DNA of 64,000 nucleotides. It comes from Terebella lapidaria. Lineage: Eukaryota; Annelida; Polychaeta; Terebellida; Terebellidae. The stretch's first letter is position 1. Every line of letters starts with the position of its first letter. Shown piece after piece: positions 35,559 through 46,194 of the stretch. A program made the translations under genes and the position numbers. The stretch lies in contig OX424559.1 in assembly GCA_949152475.1 (NCBI GenBank), positions 20,677,809 through 20,741,808 on the forward strand, given 5' to 3'. Below the pieces are notes generated by a model. It saw only the letters and a list, made by a program, of their open reading frames with translations, was not told the origin of the DNA and did not search any database.

Positions 35559-35969
35559 TCATTGATCGCTATACCCCCGCAAAGTGGCCCGCCTGAAGCG
35601 CGAGGAGAAACAAGACTTTGTTACTAGTGTCTGATGAGTGGTATCTATATATAGTGATTCGGGTGTTTGATTCCATATTTCAGGTGCCATTTTTAGAATA
35701 CTGATTGATGTTGCAGCTGTGCGCGCTTTTATTGGTTTTAAATTGTAAGAAAGGCAGTGTCTAGTGTTGTGGAGATGTGTTGTTTTGGAAACTGTGAAAA
35801 GCTCATGCAGGGTTTTCGGCAGACTAGCACGTAAGAATGATAGAACATAACAGCATAAATATAATTTATAAATGTCTTGTAGTTTTAGAAGTTTCATATT
35901 TTTGAAGAGTGGCTCTGTGTGTGCATTGAATGGTGCTCCAGCTATGATTCTTATTATTTTCTTTTGCAT
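35559..35969 (-). pseudogene. LINE ORF2, C-terminal part
   Basis: 136-residue frame (ARTAATSISILKMAPEIWNQ-like sequence followed by a Cys-free tail) typical of the region after reverse transcriptase in Jockey/CR1-like elements. Separated by a stop or frameshift from the RT part. Confidence 0.7.
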
Positions 35970-35979
35970 AGTGGTTAAT

Positions 35980-36660
35980 TTATAACCCCAGGAATTTTAC
36001 GTCATGACATCTTGATATGGTGGTCCCAGCTAGTCTAAGGTCTGTTGTATCATTAATTTCCATGTTTGTGAAAAGCATATAGTTCGTTTTTGATACGTTT
36101 AAAGAAAGTTTGTTCGCTCTGAACCAATCAGATAGTTTGTGTAATTCTGCATTCATGGTATCGTAGAGTTGTGCTGTGTTTGATGATGACTGGTATACTG
36201 TCGTGTCATCGGCGAAAAGAATGGATTTAGTAGAATTTAGAATACAGGGAAGGTCATTGGTGTATATAATAAAAAGAAATGGTCCAAGTACAGAACCTTG
36301 TGGAACTCCACACTTAATAATTTGAGTTTTAGATTTTACACCTTTATAACTAACATATTGTTTACGTTGTGATAAATAACTTTTAAACCATTCTTGGGCC
36401 ACACCTCTAATTCCATAAAAATCAAGTTTATTGAGTAGTATAATGTGGTCTATGGTGTCGAAAGCTTTTGAAAGATCAAGGAAAAGAGCTATAGTGGATT
36501 GTTTATTGTCGAGTGCGGTTGCTGTGTCAGTAATAAATCTAGTTATTGCGTCTATAGTGCTATGTTTAGTAATCCAAATTGGTTTTCATACAGAATATTG
36601 TTTTGTTGAAGGAAATAAGATACACGTTTATGAACAATTTTTTCAATTTCTTTAGATATC
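35980..36660 (-). pseudogene. LINE reverse transcriptase core
   Basis: Contains LDLSKAFDTIDH (first catalytic Asp), CGVPQGSVLGP and FADDT (catalytic pair) in order. A frameshift near 36580 (around NQFG, then TKHSTID) splits it, so the copy is inactive. Confidence 0.85.
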
Positions 36661-37707
36661 GAGGGCAAGATGGAAATGGGTCGATAGTCCGAGAAGTCGT
36701 TTTTTTTCTTTTGCTTTGTAAATCGGTATATTTTTTCCTGTCTTGAGGGTGTCAGGCATAATTCCAGTACGTAGAGATTGATTGATAATCATGCTTAGCG
36801 GTGAACACACAGCTGGTCCTATTGTTTTCAAAAGATTTGTGCTGATGTTGTCGTGTCCTGTACTGTTTTTGGATTTCAATTTATTGATTATGGTTAATAC
36901 TTCATTTGGGTCGGTAGGTGAGAGAAACAGGGATTTGGGATTATTTTTATTGTTTGCGTGCAGGTAGTGGTGCGAGTTGTTTGAGGGTGCTGGGATTTTG
37001 TTGGCATAGCTAGGTCCGATTTCGGTGAAAAACTCACAGAATTTGTTTGAGATAGTTTCCGGATTTGTTATATTTTCACCGTTAATAAGGAAGTTATGAG
37101 CGATTTCTGATTTGTTGTTGCTGTGTTTATAATTTTTGTGTTCTTCAAGTAGTGAAGCGTAGTAGTTTTGTTTTGCTTTTTGTTTGAGTCTATTAAGTGT
37201 ATTCCTATATTGGGTGTAGAATTTGTATGCTGGGTCAGTTTTAGATTTTTTTACACACTCACGGTATAGTTTCGAACAGTTTTTTGAGGACTTCACTAGT
37301 CCTTTGGTAATCCAAGGTGTCCTAATGATATGTTTATGGGATATTACTGTTCTAATAGGTGCATAAGTGCTTAATATATTATTTATTTTAGTGATAAGGT
37401 CTTGACACGAGTCATTGACAGACATATTTTCTAAGTGGCTCCAATTGATCAGTCGGAGGGCTTCAGTAATATTTTCTTTTGCAACGTTTGTTAGTTTTCT
37501 ACTATATATCTCTACGGGTTTACCTTTACTGGATTGTGATTTGCTATACGTGGTTGTACAAAAAGTCGGCAGATGGTCAGATATGTCACTGATTAGAAGA
37601 GCAGATTTAATTTTTATATTTGTGTTATATTTCACATAGATGTTGTCAATAAGTGTGGCAGTTGAGGGAGTAATGCGAGTTAGTTTTTTGTGATAGTTGG
37701 AATTCAA
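36652..37707 (-). pseudogene. LINE endonuclease C-terminus and RT N-terminus
   Basis: 351-residue frame with SDHLP (endonuclease catalytic His region) and, at its end, LKSKNSTGHDNIS (RT domain 0/1) and LKTGKNIPIYK. It joins, after frameshift, the RT core downstream. Confidence 0.85.
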
Positions 37708-37896
37708 ATTCCCCTTCTACAAATATGTTTAGTTCTTCCCTTATCTTGAAATCAATATGTTCTTGCCATATACATGGCCACCCCACCCCTTGTCATTTTT
37801 GTTCTATTTTTGCAGACAAACTTATATCCCGGTAATTGATATAAATCACTATTTGCTTCATGCAAGAACGTTTCACAAAGCAAAATGAAATCTATA

Positions 37897-38791
37897 TGTG
37901 ACGTTTGGTAATGACTTGTTTTCGGTGTGGCCCAAAAAACCTGGTTTCTCTGATCGTATAGACTTTATGTAACTCCCGCTCGTTGTGATTCGAGAGCCGT
38001 CACTAAATTGGTGTCCCCCAACGCTGGTGTATCATCACTCCGTAGCTTACCGGCTTCACTTAGGCAAGAAGCAACTCAGATGTAAATAAATTGAAGATTT
38101 ATATACATCAAATCAACTTACAATTGTATGGCTGGTCACCCACGTGACGTACAAATATGAAGTTCAGACATGGAGCACTGTATGATCACATTTCAAAAAT
38201 AAATAGTGCACGAGGGCACAACTAAAAAGAGTTCTTAGCCGGCGGCGTCTCTCTGTCCCTTCCCGTTGAAGTTTCCCGTCCCGTTTAGTCGAATGGTTTC
38301 TCCAGGTAGTCGGTCTAATCCCGGTTGACTCTAAGGCCCTGAAGAAGGAGTCGTCCGCACGGAGTTCGTCGAGTCCCTTGGCTGTGGCGGTGACGATCTC
38401 CCCACGGTCGATGTCACTGTTGCAGTGCTCTCAGAGCGGCCGTCCGCTCTCCCTTATATAGCCAGGGTGGCTGCGCGCGCATCTTCGTCCGCGAACGTAT
38501 CTTCCGCACTCTTCTCCACGTGGTGAAGACTGCGTCCGCGAACGGTTCTTCCGCGAAGGCTCCTCTTCCGCGAACGGTGCTTCCGCGACTGATGCTTCCG
38601 CTGATGATGCTTCCGCAATCGTGCTTCCGCGAACGGTTCTTCCGCGAACGATGCTTCCGCTGATGATGCTTCCGCAATCGTGCTTCCGCGAACGGTTCTT
38701 CCGCGAACGGTGTCTTCGCAAGTGGACTTTGTAGATCACGTGACCGTTCCTAACGAACGTTTCAGCGCGGCAGTTGCATGGTTTTGTTACA
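37897..38791 (-). mobile_element. Solo LTR, 895 bp, inserted in the LINE endonuclease
   Basis: On the minus strand it begins TGTAACAAAACC and ends CGTCACA (TG...CA), flanked by TATA on both sides (37893-37896 and 38792-38795). Removing it with one TATA brings the two halves of the LINE endonuclease into one reading frame, an independent check of the borders. It contains a tandem GC-rich 'ttccgcgaacggt'-type repeat in the U3 half, then a TATA box (ctatataagg, minus strand, near 38452-38461). No internal retroelement genes remain. A Ty3/gypsy origin is plausible but unproven. Confidence 0.8.
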
Positions 38792-39099
38792 TATATATAC
38801 ATTTTTAGTTTCAATGTCAGAAATAAGTTCTTGTAATGATGTATACTTTGAAGGTAGAGATTGAATGTTAAGATGAAGCATTGTATATTTTAGTTCCTCC
38901 GATTCACCCGATCCGATTGTTTTTATTAAGCTGTCAAAATCATGATATTGGCTGCTGCTAAGGGAAGCTAGTATTGGATTTGTAGAATTTTCAGAATCAT
39001 CAAGATACTCATTCAGACAGTTATTCAAGTTCGGTGCATTAGTGTCGTTCAGGTTAATCAAGTCTGTGTTATCCATGGTCATTGATAGGGTGGGGATGT

Positions 39100-40165
39100 A
39101 TCAGTTGTTGAAACTCCACACCCTTCAGGCCAACCACCACACGGAGACTTAGCGACCAAACACACGCGCCCGACCCACCCCAGACCGAGAGGAGTGAAGG
39201 GGAAATGACAGCCAACTCCCAGCACCCGAGCACACACAAGACGACGGGATACATCAGTAAAATACGAACAGTTGACTTATCCATTAGTCAGTTTCAATGA
39301 ACAGTTTCCATGTGAAGGACTTATGGTGTCATATTTGTGTGTGATGTATATCACTTGCTTGACTTTCGTTGTCAAATGATAGTACTCTACCGAAAACGAC
39401 AGGTTAATATTGTGCACGCGAGAGAGCTAACCATTAGTAGATGAGACGGGTGGCACGTGACCACCATTTGACCAATGATAACACAGGATGTGCAGGATGA
39501 AGAAGGATTCATTCGCTTGGCGTAACGAAGGTGGGTGGAGGTGGAGAGGGGGGGGGGAGGGGGGGGGGGGGTGCGTGGCAGGCGAGGCTTTGGAAAGCGC
39601 TAAAGGGAATCCGCTGAAAGATGAGCAGGAAACAGCAGCTCATGGATATGGCCTTCACGTTTATATTGTATAGATTTATCGGTGCAGGCCATCATATATA
39701 AGCTTTGCCACTCAAATTGAAAAAAATGTTACAGAAAAAGTTACTTATAGTTAGGGCCTACCGTCCTATGTACCAATAAGTTATGTTAGTTAAAATTTCA
39801 CCTAGGCCTACATATAATATATGAACTTTACATCGTTTCATATATTATAATATTCAGCTGCTATAATATTCTCTCTTCGGTATAATATGGTATCATATTT
39901 TCTGAGAAACCAATTTCGCGATCTTCTTTTTTACCAGAGCTGTATCGACAGTAGTAATATTTTCCAGGATGTGAAGAATGTACATAAAACACGTAAATGT
40001 ATAGTGCAATATAATCAGTATTCGTCAGCACGGCCTAATAGATCCACTGTATAATCACAATAAATGTTCAAGGGTTTATTCCCAAAATACGCTCCGGGAT
40101 TTCAATTTTATAGTTCTCTGATGGCGATCTTCCGTAAAAACACCCGGGGCTTCTATAGGGGGGTT
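39100..40165. other. No gene recognised
   Basis: Possible LINE 5' UTR near 39100-39290, G runs at 39550-39571, then AT-rich sequence. Nothing coding is supported. Confidence 0.35.
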
Positions 40166-40169
40166 CCCA

Positions 40170-41393
40170 GAGGCGGATCCAGGAATTCTGATTAGGGGGG
40201 GGGGGGGGGGCGCAAACAAAGTAAATGCGGTCTGGGGGTTGGGGGGGGGGGCGCCGTAAGCCCCCCGAGAAAAAATAGCATTTTGGTGTTTTATGAGAGC
40301 ATTTGGGGTGGTTTCCGGAGACGTTTCTGGGACTATTGGATGCCTATTTCGTATATCAATCAGGGACGAGTACAAGGTGCTTGGTTCCAGGTTGTGTGTG
40401 TGTGGGAGGGGGGGGGGTGCGCTGTAAGCCCCCTTTAGTAATTGAAGTAGTATGAATGTATATCATACTAAATGAAGAGAGTAGTACATCCAGGGGAAGA
40501 TCCAGGTTTTAAGGGAGTGGACCAATGCGAGCCCGGCAAGCACCTCGCGGCCGGGGGTCTGGGGCCCGCTGAAAGGCCCCAGAAGACAGAGCCCTTTTCA
40601 TGTTCTGTAGTAGCTTCCTGGCCTCTGCTGAGTATGAATTTCACTCAAACTCACTAAAACCACCTTTTGTAATCAAGCAATTGTTATTAAATCCAAATTA
40701 ATTATTTTTTTCACCATCAATACCAAATAATTCCAATACCAAATTTATTATATCTCAAAGCATTTGGTGACAAAAATGCATCAGAACTAATATTATATTC
40801 CCCATACATGTGCGCCATATCGCAATCAAGTATTTTGTCATTTCTGTACCGACACTACCCCCGAAATTTTCGATATTAATTGTGTGCGTGGGGTGGGGGG
40901 GGGGGGAGCAGGAGGAGTGGACAAGGCCCCCTTCCGTCCCCACCCCATGGATCTGCCTTTGGCACTTATAGTAGCAGAAATACATGTATTTCTGATAGTA
41001 TTTACCTTTTTAATCAGTAGATACAGGAGAAGTAGCACCAATTTAAGTCAAATCCCTGGGCCAAAATTGGAACTTGCATGGGAACGGTCAATCATGCTGA
41101 GTGAGAGGGTTCCAGTGGAAGAAAAAGGCAGAACCAGAACCCTTGGACACCCCCTCCCCCCAGATCCGCTCTTTTGGCCGACCATCGATGGGGATATAAC
41201 GGGATATTTTATGCTTGAAACGGACTCTTTTACTGTTGGATCAGTTGGGTTTAAGCCTGGAAAGCCCCCGAACAACCCCCCCCCCCCCCCCGTATCTACG
41301 CCCACGATTTATTCATATCAGCTCTTTATCTATAATAAATCCAGGGCCTATTTTTCTCTCTCTCTTTCCCTCTCTCTCTTTCTTTTTTTTTCT

Positions 41394-41427
<34 letters not shown>

Positions 41428-41483
41428 ATTTTAGGGGGGGGGGGGGCGCGCGCCGGGGGCGCCCCCCCCTCTGGATCCGCCTA
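40170..41483. mobile_element. GCGGATCCAG-ended repeat element, copy 1
   Basis: Begins agaggcggatccagg and ends ctggatccgccta, giving short inverted ends. It is rich in G and C homopolymers and has a TC-rich run at 41355-41427. It matches, in inverted orientation, 55748-56240 plus 59470-60157 and so represents the form lacking the 3.2-kb nested element found there. Open frames of 100-200 residues in it are not conserved as coding. Confidence 0.7.
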
Positions 41484-41543
41484 TGGTTCCCGGTAGTAGA
41501 TAACAAGTGACCTACAGTGGAGAGAATTACTTTTGTGACCAGC

Positions 41544-42260
41544 GGCTGGGGGCGGATCCAGGATGTTTGAATAGGGGGGGGGGGGGGGTGCTCTCCTTAA
41601 CTGTACGTAAGCTTGAAATTATGTGAGCGCGCGTAGCGAGCGAAGCCTTATGCCGTCTGGAGGTTCGGAGGTTGCGCCGTAAGCCCCCCCGGGAATTTTT
41701 TGGAATGTAGTGTCTCTGAGATGGTTTCTAAGGTGTATTTTACAATTGTACCTTGTGAAATCAATAAATAGAATTTTACTTTAGAAGTCTGCTTAGTTTT
41801 GTTGTAAATGAAGGATAGGTCTAATAGTCCCACCATTCTAAGGCTGTTCTAAGGTTCTTATGCACCAGACATGGTGATGATCAATCGTTTAATAAGAAAG
41901 ATGAGATATAATTATCTTCAAAGTTATGACGACATCCAGAGTTATATCCAGAGTTATACAGAACTCTGTCAGAAACAAACAAATAAATAAAATAAAAATA
42001 TCCCCTGTGTATATTCAATGACAGTTTCAGTGTGTCTGACTAGATTTATTATTGGAGGGAGGGCGCGGGTGGGGGTGGTCGTGGCAAGCTGGTTAGAGGA
42101 GTCAAACGACCGAGCGAAGTGAGGTGGATAGGTGGTAGCCTGCACGGCGTGGGGTCTGGGGCCCGCTCAAGGGCCCCAAAAGCCAGAGCTTTTTTCATGT
42201 TCTGTGGTTGATTCTGAGCTCTCTGTGGCTCTGATTGAGTATTTTTCATTCCACACATGC
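41544..42260. repeat. Fragments related to the GCGGATCCAG element
   Basis: 'ggggcggatccagga' at 41551 followed by a G run, and 'ggggtctggggcccgct' at about 42150, repeat words of the element at 40.17-41.48 kb in diverged form. Confidence 0.5.
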
Positions 42261-42644
42261 ATATAAATATTGCTGGTATTTAAATGTATTTATCCCAAAA
42301 CTATTCATTGCCACTTTACATATTATATGTCATAGAACTTAATGGCTGATTAAAGTTGGAATCAATTTTAAAATCAGCCAAATTTAGCATTCTTGTTTGT
42401 CACGCAAACTTGAAAGTACATCTCGAGATAGTCGGGAATTATAGGAAATATGCACAGTTCGACAACAGATACTCAGAAAATTGCCGTTAACCGTGCATGA
42501 AAACAGTGGAAAGAGAATGATCGGCCTGCCTACATTGCCGGTTGCCACAGTATCTAGACAAATACCAATGACGTCATGAGACTGTGTGTAGAACTCGCCC
42601 TCAAGGCGGGCCGCTTTGAGGAAAAAATTGTTGCGAGATTGACT

Positions 42645-42930
42645 GGCCCGAGTTTGAATCTTGATTTCGCAACTCAATTTAGGCACGTAATACACATTTT
42701 CAGACCCAAATTTTTACGATTTCTCATTCCATAGACAACACAGAGCTACGGCAGAATAAATACATTTTGTCTATTCTAAAAGTGATTATAGCTTTTAGAA
42801 TTGACAAAATTTTTTCATTCTGCGATAGCTTTATTTTGTTTATAGAATGAGAAATCGTACAAATTTGGGTCTGAAAATGTGTATTATGTGCCCAAATTGA
42901 GTTTCCAAATCATGATTCAAACTTAATTAA
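42645..42930. repeat. Small foldback MITE, ~285 bp
   Basis: Left arm 'cacattttcagacccaaatt', 'acgatttctcattc' is the complement of right arm 'gaatgagaaatcgt', 'aatttgggtctgaaaatgtg'. A further inverted pair (ttttagaat/attctaaaa) lies at the centre. No coding content. Confidence 0.75.
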
Positions 42931-43432
42931 CTTGTTTTATCATTGTGACGTCATGAATACTCAATATAGAATTGTTAATTAGGCACACGAAAGTTAGCCC
43001 AAAATTTCCACTAAAACTGTCATATCTTCATAAATAATCGAGATATTGACATACTGTAAAAACTATAATAATTCGTGAGATTCACTCTATCATCTGTCAA
43101 AAATAAGTATCCTGACTTTAGTTGGACTTTAATATAGAAGGAATGACTGCGGCTGCCTGGTGTGTGAATTGTTAATTCATGATCCAGATTGCGAATATAT
43201 TCCTACTAGATCTAGATCTAGTGTACATAAAATCAACAAATATTCTTGGAAATATTCGATAGAAAATGCATATACTAAGTAAGCGATTTACATAGGCACT
43301 TACATCAGAAGGCCATGATTCATGGATAGGCCCTTATGTATTCCCTGTTGGTTTTTTTTTTCGGTTCGAATGTATTGAGGAAGTGTGAACTTTCCGTTTT
43401 TGCGTTGTGACCACGGTCACATAATAATTATA

Positions 43433-45777
43433 CGGGAGAGACGGACAAAGCGGACCCTCCCGGCAAAGCGGATCATGGACCTGACTTGTTGAAATATTGA
43501 ATAACGTATATGTATAATAGCTATTAGATGATACTGAAAGATAGTATAAAGTGTTTAAAAACAAAATTCAGTTTGTTACGGTGGCTCTTTTAAGACATTG
43601 CTCTTTTATTTTTTTTTAAAAGTTAGAAATATTTGTGGCACGTATATAATCATTTTATACACGTATATAATCATTTTATACGCCTTTTTAATATTTTATA
43701 CGCGTATTAAATGATTTATTATGTATATTTAATATTTTATATGCATATTTAATCTTTTATTACACGTATTTAATATTTTATTTGCGTATTTAATATTTTT
43801 TATGCATATTTAATCATTCATTACGTGTATTTAATATTTTATATGCATATTCAATCATTTATTAGGCGTATTTAATATTTTATTTGCGTATTTAATATTT
43901 TTACGCATATTTAATATTTTTTATGCATATTTAATATTAAATACGCGTATTCAATCATTTATTACGTGTATTTAATATTTTATACGCGTATTTAATATTT
44001 TATATGCGTATTTAATCATTTATTATGCATATTTAATATTTTTATGCATATTTAATATTAAATACGCGTATTTAATCATTTATCACGTGTATTTAATATT
44101 TTATATGCGTATTTAATCATTTATGACGCATATTTAATATTTTGTATGCGTACTAATTAATTCAATATTAATGAAAATAATATTATTGAAAATTTCAAAT
44201 ACACATCAAAAAAATTTGAATACACGAATTAAATGATTAAATATGAATATAAAATAATAAATATGCGTAATAAATGATTAAGTACGCGTATAAAATATTA
44301 AAATTCCCAGTATAAAATATTAAATACACGTAATAAATGATTAAAAACGCGTATTTAATATTGAATATGCATGAAAAATATTGAATATGCGTAATAAATG
44401 ATTAAATATGCATATAAAATATTAAATACGCGTGATAAATGATAAAATACGCATATAAAATATTAAATACACGTAATAAATGATTAAATATGCGTAAAAA
44501 ATATTAAATACGCAAATAGAATATTAAATACGCCTAATAAATGATTGAATATGCATATAAAATATTAAATATGCGTAATAAATGATTAAATACGCGTATA
44601 AAATATTAAATACGCGCATAAATTAATTAAATACGCCCTACTAATATTTCAAACTTTTTTTTAAAAAAAATAATAAGGCAATGTCCTAAAAGAGCCACCG
44701 TAAATACGCCAAAAATTATTTAATTTTTATATTTTTTCTATTAAATAATGCAACGATATTGATTTCATTCCGACGCCATCAAATTCAATACGAGTCAGTA
44801 AAACATTGCTTCGCTGATGTATTTCATGTGTAATTAGGGGGAAAATATATCATACATAAATTAAATTATTTACTGGTGATGAATTACAAAGCGGACCAGG
44901 GCAAAGTTGTCCGTCAGAGCATTCCGCTTTGCCCGTCACTGCATGTCCGCTTTGCCCGTCTAGACTTCAGCTGCTTGTGGTTTGAACCAACGTAATAAAT
45001 ATCATAGTAAGCAAAATTTGTGTTTCTCTTAATGAAAATCAGCACACCTACTTTGAAATAGTGTTAAAAAATTATCCTGGGATGTATATTGATGTACCTT
45101 GGATAGAGCGGACAATGATCTTAATTACATTTTTCATACTAACGCCAATATATAATACGTAATACGTATTACTGATACGTAATATGTTCAAACTAACAAA
45201 TGAGGTGTGCATTACATGTTCAATCTATGATTACAATTTCATTCCAATCTACGTACATTTTGTTCATAATTAAGTGGTAAATGGTGTCACATATTTTTGG
45301 CGAGAATGGGTGCTAAAAATTGATGTTAAGTTCAAGTTAGTATTTCACTGTAGTCCTTGTTCTTGATGTCAAAAATAATAACAATTTTGTTTTTTATGAA
45401 GCAGAATGCAAATCCGACAATTACTAGTAACTTCTTGAACAACGGAGTCAAAACAATTGACACTGCAAAGAACAGCTAGTCTTTGTATACATAATGATGC
45501 CTTCAGTACTGTGAACGATTGATAAACGATTGATAAACACATTTTCGGCTCAAAATGTAGAGCTATTGTGTGCAATGAGCTGTAGCTAATTGATTGTATG
45601 CACATGGTCTGCACGTCGTCATCGCAGTGGTACTGAACATCCAATGAGATATTAAACGTTGAAACGAATTACGTCATAGGTAACAATTAATGTTACAAAA
45701 AAGAAACCAGGAGATATTATTTGATAGATAATAATGCGCCCTTCAATTAAGGTGGTCCGCTTTGCCCGTCTCTCCCG
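43433..45777. mobile_element. DNA-transposon-like element, TIR CGGGAGAGACGG, TA-flanked
   Basis: The left end CGGGAGAGACGGACAAAGCG mirrors the right end CGCTTTGCCCGTCTCTCCCG with one mismatch. TA is present on both sides (43431-43432 and 45778-45779). Internal copies of 'ccgctttgcccgt' occur at 44923-44960. TA targets suggest the Tc1/mariner/pogo group, but no transposase is encoded. A foldback element is nested at 43576-44703. Confidence 0.65.
43576..44703. repeat. Foldback element with AT minisatellite arms
   Basis: TTACGGTGGCTCTTTTAAGA at the left is mirrored by the right end (cctaaaagagccaccgtaa). The left arm is a tandem array of ~20-25-bp units based on 'acgcgtatttaatatttta'; the right arm is the complementary array (taaaatattaaatacgcgta). 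The centre is near 44160-44210. The 1.1 kb could form one long hairpin. Confidence 0.85.
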
Positions 45778-45779
45778 TA

Positions 45780-46190
45780 GGTGTTTTGGTTTGTTTACAC
45801 ATCCAGGCGGTGCACAAAGCGCGGCGGCTTGTGTTGTGAATAGTTCCGATGGAAATCGATTGAAATGACACGCATATGACATTTATTACCTGTGCGACGT
45901 TCATGTTTGTTGAATTATGGACAAATACAATATTTAGTTGCAAGCCGAGAAGCACATGGCTAACTTATATAGGTCTACAGCGGAGTAATATTCGAACGAG
46001 ATGACATGATAGTTTCACTATCATAGTCATTTTGGACAAGTGCTGGAAGAATGCTCCCATTTTAGGACTTGTTTGGCGCCGAAAAATAGGGAGAACGCAT
46101 GACCTCGTACATGCAGGCATTTCCAGCTAGAGCACGTGTCTCGTCATGACGACAGCAAAAGGTCTTCAAGGGGGGGGGGGGGGGGGTTGT
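45780..46190. other. No gene recognised
   Basis: AT-rich, followed by a G run at 46170-46186 just before the right terminal array of the giant element. Confidence 0.35.
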
Positions 46191-46194
46191 AAAT

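Larger units (their letters stand above)
35141..39100 (-). mobile_element. Non-LTR retrotransposon (LINE), degenerate, with a solo LTR inside
   Basis: Read on the minus strand. The start of an APE-type endonuclease is at about 38796-39082 (LHLNIQSLPSKYTSL); its middle is at 37750-37892 (LLCETFLHEA, then GGVAMY); SDISDHLP and the lead into reverse transcriptase lie in the open frame 36652-37707. RT motifs LDLSKAFDTIDH (about 36450-36490), GVPQGSVLGP and FADDT follow in 35980-36600. A C-terminal part ends at 35559 (MAPEIWNQTP near the end). The frames are broken by frameshifts (for example near 36580) and stops. The 3' UTR ends in a short TTGAC repeat tail after AATAAA at about 35141-35162. Motif order suits the Jockey/CR1/I group; clade not resolved. 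Confidence 0.85.

Noticed and set aside
40884..41510. 208-residue frame, partly shared with 55928-56356
   Set aside because: Shared because both are copies of the same repeat element; frames contain homopolymer-coded proline and glycine runs and no domain.
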